A stretch of 64,000 bases of DNA from a virus. The notes beneath the pieces were generated by a model that had not been told where the DNA came from, did no database searches, and saw nothing but the letters and a program-made list of their open reading frames with translations. Position numbers and translations under genes: made by a program. This document shows, piece after piece, positions 25,309 through 34,104 of the stretch. The first letter of the stretch is position 1. Each line of letters opens with the position of its first letter. Location of the stretch: IMG/VR virus record IMGVR_UViG_3300003690_000002, positions 1 through 64,000 of that record; one strand, given 5' to 3'.

Positions 25309-25782
25309 TTATTCTTTTAATTTTAAAACCCAATGAACTTTATTATCTTTTTGAATTTCATATTCCGCGACGACTCGGCGTCCACGTTTAGCCCAATACT
25401 CAATAACTTTGGGGGATATATCTGGATCTTCTCCTTTTTGAATCAAGGCTAGATATTTTATAGAGGCTTTTATTAACTTTATATCTTCAATTACGTTCTT
25501 ATCTTTGGTTTTATTTTTTTTAAGTTCATGTTTTTTTTCATCTCTATGCTTTTTTTCTAACCACACAATTGTACGAGCAAATTTTGCAATAATCTGTTTT
25601 TTAATAGCAATCTCTTGAGTTTGTACCAAATCATATAAAAATCCCTTAATTGAACTAATATGAAAGTCTACTAACTCTTTATCATTATAAAAAAGCTTTG
25701 CTTGCGCTGGCACAGAAAGGCAAAGGGTAATAAAAAAGCTGAATATGATATTTTTTAATAACGTCACTTGCCATGCTTCCAT
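25309..25782 (-). CDS. Exported unknown protein of the lysis-like block
   Basis: The product has up to 157 residues. It has a signal peptide (about residues 9-29: LLKNIIFSFFITLCLSVPAQA, with A-Q-A cleavage). The mature part is Lys-rich and helical with no cysteine-based or hydrolase motif that I can see. The ATG at 25780-25782 lies within the upstream gene and has a poor ribosome site. A GTG five codons later (25767) has GGAAG at a better distance and may be the true start; it would leave a cleaner signal peptide. Export suggests a periplasmic role, perhaps in lysis, as it lies between a holin-like and a spanin-like gene. Confidence 0.45.
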   Translation of the reverse strand: MEAWQVTLLKNIIFSFFITLCLSVPAQAKLFYNDKELVDFHISSIKGFLYDLVQTQEIAIKKQIIAKFARTIVWLEKKHRDEKKHELKKNKTKDKNVIEDIKLIKASIKYLALIQKGEDPDISPKVIEYWAKRGRRVVAEYEIQKDNKVHWVLKLKE

Positions 25783-25955
25783 CTTCCAGCGATATCTGCC
25801 AAGCCTTCAATACCTATATAGGCTAAAGATATCGCAACCCAATCCGAAGATTCAAGAGGAACGACATCAAAAAGCATAAAGCTGGTTGCAGTTAGCCAAA
25901 CTGTTAATTTTCTAGACATTAATTTTGTTATTAAAGAATCTATAAAAGGTCTCAT
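25764..25955 (-). CDS. Holin-like small membrane protein
   Basis: The product has 63 residues starting at the ATG at 25953-25955, which has AGGAG eight bases upstream. A longer reading would need a TTG inside the previous gene. After a basic start (RPFIDSLITKLMSRK) there is a hydrophobic stretch (about 16-33), then a second, weaker hydrophobic segment with VAISLAYIGIEGLADI, and a basic C-terminus (GRWKHGK). This size and charge layout fits small holins, which form the membrane lesion that starts lysis, but short phage membrane proteins have many other roles. Confidence 0.45.
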   Translation of the reverse strand: MRPFIDSLITKLMSRKLTVWLTATSFMLFDVVPLESSDWVAISLAYIGIEGLADIAGRWKHGK

Positions 25956-25959
25956 AGAT

Positions 25960-26187
25960 TTATCTCCTATTAAATATTGCCAACAAAACTCCAACAGCTA
26001 CAAGACCTACAAGCCCCTCACTGCCCAAACTTTTAGTAACAGCAACAACGTTTCCAACAACATCTACCGGAAAAAATGGCTGCCCGGTGCCAAAAAGTAC
26101 CTGTGCAACTATTGCCAAAGCAAGAATTGCAATCCCCGCCTCTGTTAATTGTTTCATAACTTCAACCGTTTTTCTTAACCATTCCAT
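25960..26187 (-). CDS. Two-helix membrane protein, possible holin/antiholin
   Basis: The product has 75 residues with a very strong AGGAGGC ribosome site. It has two membrane helices, about residues 17-33 (AGIAILALAIVAQVLFG) and 53-72 (SEGLVGLVAVGVLLAIF), joined by a loop with FFPVDVVGNV. Both ends carry charge and the tail is NRR. Similar short two-helix proteins occur in many marine T4-like phages near lysis or fibre genes. It has its own candidate late promoter 20 bases upstream and heads the downstream membrane-protein block. A holin role is inferred. Confidence 0.45.
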   Translation of the reverse strand: MEWLRKTVEVMKQLTEAGIAILALAIVAQVLFGTGQPFFPVDVVGNVVAVTKSLGSEGLVGLVAVGVLLAIFNRR

Positions 26188-26206
26188 TTTATCTTGCCTC
26201 CTTGTT

Positions 26207-26216
26207 TATAAATAGT
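26207..26216 (-). promoter_or_regulatory. Candidate late promoter element before membrane-protein block
   Basis: Minus-strand ACTATTTATAA ends 20 bases before the ATG of the 75-residue membrane protein, in a 42-base gap. It could drive the lysis-like block and perhaps the terminase and portal genes beyond. Confidence 0.5.
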
Positions 26217-26229
26217 TAAATAATATTTA

Positions 26230-27612
26230 TTATTCATGCCCACCATCAGATAATAAATCTTCAGGATTTGTAGATCGCGAAGTAAGATATGGCTTTTTTC
26301 TATCTCTAAAAATAATCCCTCTAGTTGTCAGAGAAAAGGGTATAGCGCTTGGTTTTGTATCTCTTGTGTGGGTATATATAACTTTATTGGGATCTACATA
26401 TTCATGTGCTCCGACGCTGACGATAAAATTAGTAGGATCTGGACTTCTTTTATGTTGTTTATAGGCGATTTCGAATGCATTTATTGTAAAATTTTCCGCA
26501 ACTCTAGGAGTTGGTGTCGTCTCATATTCAATCCAGGTAACTGCACCCCGAGTATTTCCAGATATGTCAACAGAAGTATTACTAGTCTCAAAAGTACAAT
26601 CGCTTATGCACCCTCCACTAATAGCAGGAGATGTAGATGATAATGTATAATCCATATTACTTGGCGCACTAAAACTTATAGCATTGGATAGCCACCCAAT
26701 ATAACCGGTGTTGGTTGCTGTATCAAAAGATCCGGAAGATCCGTCTATTTTCTGAATTACTTGACTACTCTTTGGACACGATACAATACAATTTGCGACC
26801 GGATTAAGTGTATTAAATATATACTGGTCGGGCTGTGAACAACTAACAATACAATTATCTACTTGTCCCCACTCCAGAGCACCATGACTGCTAGGCGAAC
26901 CTGCACCTGTCGAGGAAGTCGTATGGAATGTACAAAAGCTTGCTGTGCAGTGGTGATAATATTGACCGCCAAACAGATGACGATCTAATGCCGGGGTTCC
27001 GCATGAAAATATACAGTTTATAATCTTAACATTACCCGACGTCGCAAGAATCTGTCCGCCGCCGCCGCCAAAAGCACTATTTCTAATGAATTCGCATTCG
27101 TTAACAAGTGCATAATTTGTTGCTTGAAAGCCGCTATGATCTGCTTGAGAATCGACTCCTATGTTGCCCGTATTTTCATCCCCTGAAATGCGAGAAACTA
27201 TATTTCCCTTATTATCATGTACATAACATCCTGATATGCTAAGTTTGTATCCTGCAACATTAGTATAGTGCCAAACTGCACTTTCAAAGTTTTTAATCTC
27301 TAAATTTTCATAATAAGTACCGCTATAAGCTGTACGGAAGCAGTATGCTTGCTGATTGGAAGCATCTATTGTTCCATCAAATATTGGTCTTTCGTCATAT
27401 TTTGCTATGATTTGTCCATTCTCTCTTACACTGAGTGAAGTGGGGTAATATGTTTGAGAGGCACTTACAATTATAGGCTCACCCTGACCGGCTGAATTTG
27501 TAGCGTGGGCTGCTGCATATGCTAAATTTTTAAAAGGAGTATCCCAACTTGTCCCGTAGTCAAATTCATCCTTGGCTGTTGCGGATCCAGTATCTACATA
27601 AAATATTGCCAT
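26230..27612 (-). CDS. Beta-helix tail fibre or spike protein
   Basis: This 460-residue protein has the irregular repeating pattern of a right-handed parallel beta-helix: regularly spaced Asn/Cys/Ile-rich rungs such as NCIFSCG, DNCIVSC and NCIVSCPKSS between about residues 100 and 350. An N-terminal YVDTGSATAKDEFDYGTSW region resembles the start of many phage spike and pectate-lyase-like domains. The C-terminal 100 residues (ending in a basic/acidic tail) are different and may attach to the virion. Such proteins bind or cleave surface glycans. No catalytic triad can be named. It is separated from other fibre genes by the DNA-metabolism block. Confidence 0.6.
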   Translation of the reverse strand: MAIFYVDTGSATAKDEFDYGTSWDTPFKNLAYAAAHATNSAGQGEPIIVSASQTYYPTSLSVRENGQIIAKYDERPIFDGTIDASNQQAYCFRTAYSGTYYENLEIKNFESAVWHYTNVAGYKLSISGCYVHDNKGNIVSRISGDENTGNIGVDSQADHSGFQATNYALVNECEFIRNSAFGGGGGQILATSGNVKIINCIFSCGTPALDRHLFGGQYYHHCTASFCTFHTTSSTGAGSPSSHGALEWGQVDNCIVSCSQPDQYIFNTLNPVANCIVSCPKSSQVIQKIDGSSGSFDTATNTGYIGWLSNAISFSAPSNMDYTLSSTSPAISGGCISDCTFETSNTSVDISGNTRGAVTWIEYETTPTPRVAENFTINAFEIAYKQHKRSPDPTNFIVSVGAHEYVDPNKVIYTHTRDTKPSAIPFSLTTRGIIFRDRKKPYLTSRSTNPEDLLSDGGHE

Positions 27613-27618
27613 TATATT

Positions 27619-27849
27619 TTAATTAGTTTCTGGCTTGTTTTCTTTGGGGGATATTTGACTCTTTTTTTTCGTAGAATAACCATCTTTAAACCATCCACCG
27701 CCCTTAAGAGCAAAACTAGTTTTTGATACTATTTTTTTTATTTCTCCGTCGCACTCTTTGTTTTCACAAATTGGTAGAGGTTCATCGTATTTCTGAATTA
27801 CTTCAAATATATGATTGCACTTTTCGCATTTAAGTTCGTAAAGGGGCAT
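27619..27849 (-). CDS. FmdB-type zinc ribbon protein
   Basis: The product has 76 residues. The start MPLYELKCEKCNHIFEVIQK is the FmdB/CxxC_CXXC_SSSS family signature, followed by a second pair, CENKEC (about residues 28-33). Then comes the usual hydrophobic-Gly segment (SFALKGGGWFKDGY) and a Lys-rich tail. Family members are annotated as putative regulators and are frequent in phages; the function is unknown. It follows the nuclease gene by only a few bases, so it belongs to the same transcript. Confidence 0.75.
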   Translation of the reverse strand: MPLYELKCEKCNHIFEVIQKYDEPLPICENKECDGEIKKIVSKTSFALKGGGWFKDGYSTKKKSQISPKENKPETN

Positions 27850-27852
27850 TAT

Positions 27853-30800
27853 TTAATCTTCCATTACATATGCATAGTCATCTTTTTTATCAATTGTAAT
27901 TTGCATATCTACACAATCTTTAAGAGAGTCTAAATGTGAAATAAGGAATACTGTTTTAAAATAAGATTTTACTAAATCTAAAATACGAACAAAACCATCC
28001 ATATTCTCTGCATCTAAAGCTGCTCCCGGCTCGTCAAGGATAAAGATATTTGATTTTGGAAGATTAGAAACAGATAAAAGAGCTAAACGAATTGCCATTG
28101 CGGCAATTGTTTTTTCTGCTCCGCTTCCCATCTCAATTGGTCGAGGTTCATGGCTTGGATGTTTAATAAGAATTTTTAAATGTCTCCCATCATTCTCAAA
28201 AAACGCTTCAAAGTTCACAACATTGGCAAGAACTTTTGCAATCTCATTATTGATAACTGGAAGCTTCCTTTTAATAATATCATACGAAATTCCGTTACTA
28301 TGCATGCATCGCATAAATAAATCATAAGCCGAAAATTCTTCTCGCAAATCAACCAACTCTTGTTCCTGTTCTACGAGAGAAATGAGCTTTTGCTCAACAG
28401 AGCCGTGCTCTTTATAAAGATCTAAAAGTTTTTCTTGGCATTCTTCCAACTCTTCCTCTTTCTCTGAATAAAGTTTTCGTTCTTTCGCCAACTCTTTAAT
28501 AAACAATCCTTTATTTTCAATTACATCTTTATTTTTATAATATTCGTCTCGTGATTTATCCAATTCATCTAATTCTTTTTGTACTGCTTTGTATTCTATT
28601 TCATTTTTTCCAGCTAAGGCACTGTTTGTTTTAAGCTCTGCTTCAAGTTGTATCTTTTTATTCTTAACTTGTTCATATTTGTCCAAATGGCTTTCAATTT
28701 TCTCTGGATTTAACTCTGAGATCTCGTTATTGACTTTTTTTGAAGAATCTTGTAGCGAACTGCAATTTTGTTGTGTTAGAGATAATTTATCAACTGCAAC
28801 ATAAGCGTCTCGAATAAATTTGCAATGAGAGTATTCTGAACCGCAGGGCACTTCTTTTAATAGTTCTGCTTTTTTTTCTTGGTTCTGTAACTTAATTTCT
28901 TCGGTAGAGATTTCGCTAAGAATTTGTTCTAGCTCGTCGCGCTTTTCTTGTACATTCTCTTGTTGGTCTTCGAGTTCTTTTATGTTGAAGTCGTTTAAGA
29001 AAGTATTAATTTTATTTATTTTCTCTATGCCATCATTAACATTTCCATTTAATTCAATATTTTGTGCAATTAGTTCTATAGATTCTGTTTGTTTGCTATT
29101 TAAATCTCTTTCTACCTCTTCAATATTAATAACTTCGGCGCTAATAGAATTGATCTTGTCGTTTAATTTATCGCTAGATTCTTTAAGCTGGTTTAATTCT
29201 TCTTTTATTGTATCACATTTTTCAATGTGCTGTTCTGTAAAAATCTCATTAAGCGCAACTTCTCTTGTAGTGTTTGTAATATCTTCATCAAATTCTTTTC
29301 CTTCCAGTCTCTTTAGCGCTCCTCTTAAATCCGATGCGTCTTCTTTTGCCATCTTGTATTTTTTCTCAAACATTTCGAGATCAAGAAACTTGGCAAGAAT
29401 TTCTTTTCGTCTCGTTGAACCTTCACTAATAAATTGAAGCGAACCAAGTTGAGAAGACATTGAAGTTAAAAGGAAGTCTTCAAGTGTTCCAAAGTGTTTT
29501 CTTACAATCCTATCTGTTTCATTTCTTGTTAAGCCATTGAGGCTTTGCGTTTCGCCAGTGGCTTTATCGTAGCATTCAAAATTTAAATCAGTTTTTGCCT
29601 CAAGCGTTTCTTCACCCTTGAGTTTTTTTGTATACTTCTCTGTACTTCTTTGAATTGTGTATTTTTTATTTCCTATGGAAATCTCAACTTTTCCAGAACC
29701 ATTATTCTTGTTCTGATTAACAATGTTAAGATTTTTCCTCTCATTTTTACTAGTAGAATTAAAGAGAATGTAGAGTATACTGTCAACAATACTAGACTTT
29801 CCGCTGAAATTCTTTCCGAAAATACCAACGATTCCATTAAGATTTTTAAAGCTGACCCGATTCCCACTTCCATAATTAAATAAATTCTCCCACTCTAATG
29901 ATTCTAATTTCCAATTGACGTTTCTGCCTACCTCTTCCTGGTCTTCAACTACTATATTATATTTAGAGTTAAGCTTCTTGATACGACGTAATAAATCGCT
30001 GTCTAGTTGAAAGTCTTTTAGGTATTCTTCAATTAATTCTTCTTGTATGGCTGGATCACGAAGATTATCAATTGCCAACTCATCGGCAAACTCTTCTATG
30101 TTTCCATGTTCACCTACAGCACGATTTAAAAAGGTAATGCTTTCTGGTTTAAAGCGATGTTTGGCAATCTCTACTGCTTTTCTCATTGTGTTTAGAGCCA
30201 AATTATTATTAGAAACTAATCTCAACCTTGCCCCAGAGGGAATTTCAATCTTATTGGGCATCCTTCCTTTCGGAGTTAGCTCAATAGTGATAAAAGGTTT
30301 TGGGTTTTCTAATTTAATATGTTTCACGTCCCAATCATCACGATCACGAATATCCCAAATTAAAAAACCTTTATCGTTAGTTTCTCCGTGATTTTGTTGA
30401 ACTGTCGATCCTGCGTAGCGAATTCTACCTTCGAAATCTAATATTTGATTGGTTTTATGAATATCTCCAAGAAAAGCAAAATCATATCCATCAAAGATTG
30501 ATATATCATCTTCGCCGTGTTCCATTACCCACCCAAGATCTGTTTTGCAATTTGAAATGGACCCATGATAGAGTACAATATTAATACAGGCAGGATTGCT
30601 AAAAGGAATCCAATTATCGCGATCAAACACAGAAAGAACGTTAAGAGAAAATCTATCATCGAGTTGCACCTCTCCTGAATTTTTTAATAAGAAAAGTGAT
30701 GGATGCTCTAATGCTTTGACAATTGGCGTTAAAGCATCTTGCCTATTTGAATTTTTTAAATTACCATCGTGATTTCCTAAGATTATATATGTAGGGGCAA

Positions 30801-31008
30801 TATCTGCTAAGTTTTTGAAGAAATCTGTGCACATCTCTACAAACTCGGGAGACAGTTGCGTCTTAGTGTGTGCTATATCCCCACAATGAATTATATAGTC
30901 TACTTTTTCTTTGCGAAGAGTTTCATAGAGCTTCTTAAAAACCTCCCTATATTCACAATGATATTTTAAATTTTTTATATGTGTATCTGCGATGTGTGCA
31001 AATTTCAT
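27853..31008 (-). CDS. Fused SbcD-SbcC (gp47-gp46 / Mre11-Rad50) recombination nuclease
   Basis: This 1051-residue protein joins two proteins that are separate in T4 and bacteria. Residues 1-340 are a Mre11-type metallophosphatase: HIADTH (D8, H10), HCGDIAH (D44), GNHD (H80), YHGS (H148) and GDIHKT. From about 365 a Rad50-type ATPase begins, with Walker A FGKNFSGKS (about 397-405). Two long coiled-coil arms follow, then signature MGSGAEKTIAA (about 960), Walker B FILDEPGAALD (about 988-998) and H-loop ISHLD. Between the arms a C-x6-C pair (CGSEYSHC) replaces the canonical CxxC zinc hook. Start is the ATG at 31006-31008, with AGGTGA upstream. It processes DNA ends for recombination-dependent replication. 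Confidence 0.9.
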   Translation of the reverse strand: MKFAHIADTHIKNLKYHCEYREVFKKLYETLRKEKVDYIIHCGDIAHTKTQLSPEFVEMCTDFFKNLADIAPTYIILGNHDGNLKNSNRQDALTPIVKALEHPSLFLLKNSGEVQLDDRFSLNVLSVFDRDNWIPFSNPACINIVLYHGSISNCKTDLGWVMEHGEDDISIFDGYDFAFLGDIHKTNQILDFEGRIRYAGSTVQQNHGETNDKGFLIWDIRDRDDWDVKHIKLENPKPFITIELTPKGRMPNKIEIPSGARLRLVSNNNLALNTMRKAVEIAKHRFKPESITFLNRAVGEHGNIEEFADELAIDNLRDPAIQEELIEEYLKDFQLDSDLLRRIKKLNSKYNIVVEDQEEVGRNVNWKLESLEWENLFNYGSGNRVSFKNLNGIVGIFGKNFSGKSSIVDSILYILFNSTSKNERKNLNIVNQNKNNGSGKVEISIGNKKYTIQRSTEKYTKKLKGEETLEAKTDLNFECYDKATGETQSLNGLTRNETDRIVRKHFGTLEDFLLTSMSSQLGSLQFISEGSTRRKEILAKFLDLEMFEKKYKMAKEDASDLRGALKRLEGKEFDEDITNTTREVALNEIFTEQHIEKCDTIKEELNQLKESSDKLNDKINSISAEVINIEEVERDLNSKQTESIELIAQNIELNGNVNDGIEKINKINTFLNDFNIKELEDQQENVQEKRDELEQILSEISTEEIKLQNQEKKAELLKEVPCGSEYSHCKFIRDAYVAVDKLSLTQQNCSSLQDSSKKVNNEISELNPEKIESHLDKYEQVKNKKIQLEAELKTNSALAGKNEIEYKAVQKELDELDKSRDEYYKNKDVIENKGLFIKELAKERKLYSEKEEELEECQEKLLDLYKEHGSVEQKLISLVEQEQELVDLREEFSAYDLFMRCMHSNGISYDIIKRKLPVINNEIAKVLANVVNFEAFFENDGRHLKILIKHPSHEPRPIEMGSGAEKTIAAMAIRLALLSVSNLPKSNIFILDEPGAALDAENMDGFVRILDLVKSYFKTVFLISHLDSLKDCVDMQITIDKKDDYAYVMED

Positions 31009-31016
31009 CAAATCAC

Positions 31017-31286
31017 CTAATTTTTTCTGATTTTTTCTTTTTTGATTATAGTAGGGCTATAACGCCAATCACCCACGTCTATTTTCTCTCTAATTTCTAG
31101 TCCGGAAAATTCATCGATCATATGTTCCGTCATGCCGATCCAACGTATTTGAAAATAAAACCTGTCTCCTGTTCTAATTTTCCTTAGCACAAATCCAACT
31201 CGCCTATCAGCAAACAATAAATCACCAGGATATATATTGATACCAGGAGGCGTTAAAATCTTTTTTAAAATTTGTAAAAAATTCAT
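31017..31286 (-). CDS. Small unknown protein between primase and nuclease
   Basis: This 89-residue, basic protein has a beta-rich pattern. It opens with a hydrophobic helix (FLQILKKILTPPG), then strands DLLFADRRVGFVLRKI and RFYFQIRWIG, and a Lys-rich tail. No family recognised. It is sandwiched, with gaps of only 2 and 8 bases, between primase and the SbcD-SbcC fusion. It is therefore probably part of DNA metabolism, but its role cannot be read from sequence. Confidence 0.5.
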   Translation of the reverse strand: MNFLQILKKILTPPGINIYPGDLLFADRRVGFVLRKIRTGDRFYFQIRWIGMTEHMIDEFSGLEIREKIDVGDWRYSPTIIKKEKIRKN

Positions 31287-31288
31287 AT

Positions 31289-32221
31289 TTAAAGCATCGA
31301 AGCTTGGTGTAATAAATAATTATCATGATTTATATGCGCTGCGTTATTTTTTCTAATTATAAACTCTTTTTTTGTCATCTCGCCAACATCTTTATATCCT
31401 GTAGTGTCAATTTTATGTAATTCAATATTGTATTGAAGTAACAAATTAATCAATTTTAATGTTTTATTATTGGCATCTGAATCTAATGCCAGAAATATAG
31501 AGAGGCTATTGTGAATAATTTTTTTAAACAATGTTGAAGTTTCACGCAGTGTTGACCCTAAAAGCGGTATTGCGTTGCTAGCCTTAATTGCATCGAACAC
31601 CCCTTCAACTAAAACCAAATCCTTCTTCCAATCGATGCATAATTCATTAAAAATAATGTCTTTCGATACTTGTGGATTTTTATATTTCATTTTATTATTT
31701 GTATATGACCTTGCAACAAAATAATTACAGTACCCTTCTTTGTTGAATGATGGTATGATAATTCTATTTTTAAATTCTCCATCTTCGCAGAAGCCCATCT
31801 TCCATTTCAAGATATCATCTTTTATAATGCCTCGTCTTTTTAAATATCTTAAAGGTATTTTTGCAAGTAGTGGTAAATTTTTATTTGCAAGACTAATAAA
31901 TTCTTGTGGGAGTTGAACTTTTTGTTCATACTGGTCTTGCCCTTTTTCTTTAAAAAGATCATCAAATTCAGAAATCTTTATACTATTTTCAAAACTTTGC
32001 CAATCTCTTTTTTGCAGATTCGTTCCAAATTTATTAATAAGATAATAAATATTACGCCCAAAGCTATCACAAATCCAGCATTTATAAGTATTTTTAATTA
32101 AATTTATAGATAATTTGCGCTTGCGGTGGTCGCAATTTGGACAAAAGAAAAGATATTCGTTATTGGAACGATAATATTCTCCAAAGATCTGTGCAAGGAT
32201 TTGAAGCTTTTCAAGGCTCAT
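31289..32221 (-). CDS. DNA primase (DnaG-type, gp61-like)
   Basis: This 310-residue protein synthesises RNA primers for lagging-strand replication. The N-terminal zinc-binding domain has C27, C30 (FCPNC) and C48, C51 (KCWIC). The TOPRIM domain has the conserved Glu in LVLVEGVFDAI (E206) and the D-x-D in LALDSDANNK (D247, D249). A linker of about 60 residues lies between them. The length matches T4 gp61 (342). No helicase gene is adjacent; in T4 primase works with gp41. It lies at the start of the small block with the nuclease. The ribosome site is weak. Confidence 0.85.
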   Translation of the reverse strand: MSLEKLQILAQIFGEYYRSNNEYLFFCPNCDHRKRKLSINLIKNTYKCWICDSFGRNIYYLINKFGTNLQKRDWQSFENSIKISEFDDLFKEKGQDQYEQKVQLPQEFISLANKNLPLLAKIPLRYLKRRGIIKDDILKWKMGFCEDGEFKNRIIIPSFNKEGYCNYFVARSYTNNKMKYKNPQVSKDIIFNELCIDWKKDLVLVEGVFDAIKASNAIPLLGSTLRETSTLFKKIIHNSLSIFLALDSDANNKTLKLINLLLQYNIELHKIDTTGYKDVGEMTKKEFIIRKNNAAHINHDNYLLHQASML

Positions 32222-32269
32222 ACTACTATAATAGTATCAAAAATGATCTAAAAAGTAAAGAAATTAATG

Positions 32270-32824
32270 CTATTTTGTTCTTTTTATTATGTTAGATCGA
32301 TTTTTCTCTTTTTCAAGCAAAAAATATCCAGCACGAGCAATAATTACAGAGTCTGCCTTGTCATAACTACCTTTTACTGGATTTCCACGTTGTGTATATT
32401 TTACACTAAAGCTTTTTTCATTTTCATCTATAAATTTTAAAATAACTTTTTTTGTATTTTGTCCTCTTTTGATAGAAACTCCGCATAGTTTTCTTGCAGT
32501 CGATGCATTTATATATTGTGGATCTATGTCGAAAAGATCTCTTAATATCCAACAGACTATACCATTGAATCGTTGAATTTTTGAAATTACCTGTGCGGAG
32601 CTTCTTCCAGCTGCAAACATATTCAAAGGCTCCTCAACATAAATCTTTTCAATTGGATATTGAGACTTAATATAACAGAGGTTATCTCTTATAATATCAA
32701 GCTTTTGATAAAAAGAAAGATTTTTTTTATCCGTTCTCCATGCCGAACAATGTATCAATTCGTTATTTTTATCAAGTATTGATACACCAGTAGCACTAGT
32801 GCTTATGTCCATTCCTAATATCAT
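32270..32824 (-). CDS. RuvC-like Holliday junction resolvase
   Basis: This 184-residue RNase H-fold nuclease has acidic residues expected for metal binding: D6 in ILGMDISTSATG, E64/E65 in KIYVEEPLNMF, and D155 and D158 in SYDKADSVIIAR. In bacteria RuvC resolves Holliday junctions. In phages such proteins resolve recombination or replication branches before packaging, the task of the unrelated gp49 in T4. The tail is Lys/Arg/Asn-rich. It is five bases after the upstream virion gene's stop, so it is transcribed with virion genes, and it leads the DNA-metabolism block. Confidence 0.85.
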   Translation of the reverse strand: MILGMDISTSATGVSILDKNNELIHCSAWRTDKKNLSFYQKLDIIRDNLCYIKSQYPIEKIYVEEPLNMFAAGRSSAQVISKIQRFNGIVCWILRDLFDIDPQYINASTARKLCGVSIKRGQNTKKVILKFIDENEKSFSVKYTQRGNPVKGSYDKADSVIIARAGYFLLEKEKNRSNIIKRTK

Positions 32825-32828
32825 TTTT

Positions 32829-34037
32829 TTAAAAGTCTAATTTTAATTTAAACGTATATTCATCATTTTCTTTTTTACGAAGAGGTGTAGCTAGCTTAGC
32901 TATAGCAATTAAGTTTCTATTTTCATCATAAACTCCAATTTTACTTATATAAGTTTGTTTAACAAAACTTGAGCTATAGCCAGAATATGAACTACTTTCT
33001 ATATTTTTAATAGTAGTGCTTCCTGTTTCTGAATATGTAAAACTGCTTGTTTCTGTAGTTAAAGATTGTCCCTGTGCAACGTATGTCATGTTGCTTGAAT
33101 GATTTAGTTTTCCTCTTGGTGCGTGTGCGAACATTGTAACGGTGGGAATATAGCTTGTTCCTTTAAAAGATAAACTAAAACTTGAAGAAGCTGCCGCCGC
33201 AGTGCCAGATATTGTTTGCGCAAAATATGTCCACTTTGGTGCTTCGACTGATGATATCCCCGACCCCGATATGTATATGTCATTTGATTGTCCCGATGAA
33301 AGATCCCAGCTTCCTGTGAGAAAAATAAACCCTTCATTATATAATACGACACCTGCAACAGAACCTGGTCTATTTGAGCCAGTCGTCTCAATTAATTCCC
33401 CATTCCCATTTTTATCCTGAAGTTCTCCCAGCAAGGTTCCTGTTAAATAAAACTTTAAATTTACTGAACCTTTTTTAATCATGGAGCCATAAAATATAGA
33501 TGGTATACTTATTAATCCAACCTCTTGTGTTGATTTGTCCCACCCCCGACCTATAGATGACGAATATGCATAATGTGGTGTTAATGGTTTATAAAAATTT
33601 AATGTATTTCTTAATGCTTTAATATATCGCCTAGTAGTATCTGATGTAAAAAACAACTCTTTTGTAATATTGGCTACCATCGGATAACTTCCAGTGATTT
33701 CATCACCATAGGCGAAATCGGAATTAAAACTACCTTTCGAAACTGTGGAAAAAGAGGTTAAACTTCCCTGTTTTGTGACAAAAGGGTATACTAGTGTTTT
33801 AGTCCCCACTCCGGTAGATGGGTTGTATAAATGACCGATGGAATCTCTATTGATGTTTATCTCATGTAAACTAACTGCTCCGGCTTGAGCCATAAGTGAA
33901 GATGAATTGTATGTACCGCTTATATTATATTTATTATTATAATAAGTTGAACCACTATAAAAATAAAATTCTAATCTCGGGTACGCTTTTATACGATTAT
34001 GAAAAATATCATTTTTTTTAAACTTATAATAGGGCAT
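32829..34037 (-). CDS. Virion protein, paralogue of the next gene upstream
   Basis: The product has 402 residues, rich in Ser, Tyr, Thr and Gly, like phage fibre or baseplate components. Its C-terminus (about 360-402: YISKIGVYDENRNLIAIAK, then a 'PLRKKENDEYTFKLKLDF'-type ending) closely parallels that of the 376-residue product at 34105-35235. A central 'I-P-x-x-x-Y-G-x-x-I-K-K-G-S' stretch also has a counterpart there. Both probably belong to one structural family that arose by duplication. The exact place in the virion is unknown. A candidate promoter (34080-34087) precedes it by 42 bases. Confidence 0.5.
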   Translation of the reverse strand: MPYYKFKKNDIFHNRIKAYPRLEFYFYSGSTYYNNKYNISGTYNSSSLMAQAGAVSLHEININRDSIGHLYNPSTGVGTKTLVYPFVTKQGSLTSFSTVSKGSFNSDFAYGDEITGSYPMVANITKELFFTSDTTRRYIKALRNTLNFYKPLTPHYAYSSSIGRGWDKSTQEVGLISIPSIFYGSMIKKGSVNLKFYLTGTLLGELQDKNGNGELIETTGSNRPGSVAGVVLYNEGFIFLTGSWDLSSGQSNDIYISGSGISSVEAPKWTYFAQTISGTAAAASSSFSLSFKGTSYIPTVTMFAHAPRGKLNHSSNMTYVAQGQSLTTETSSFTYSETGSTTIKNIESSSYSGYSSSFVKQTYISKIGVYDENRNLIAIAKLATPLRKKENDEYTFKLKLDF

Positions 34038-34078
34038 GCCACCATTTCCAAATATCTACTTGTGTTATTATATGTTAT

Positions 34079-34088
34079 TATAATTAGT
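34079..34088 (-). promoter_or_regulatory. Candidate late promoter element (CTAATTAT type)
   Basis: Minus-strand ACTAATTATAA lies in the 67-base gap between the paralogous virion genes, ending 42 bases before the downstream ATG. It would serve the 402-residue protein and the resolvase-primase-nuclease block. Confidence 0.45.
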
Positions 34089-34104
34089 TAGTTTATAAAA
34101 TTGT

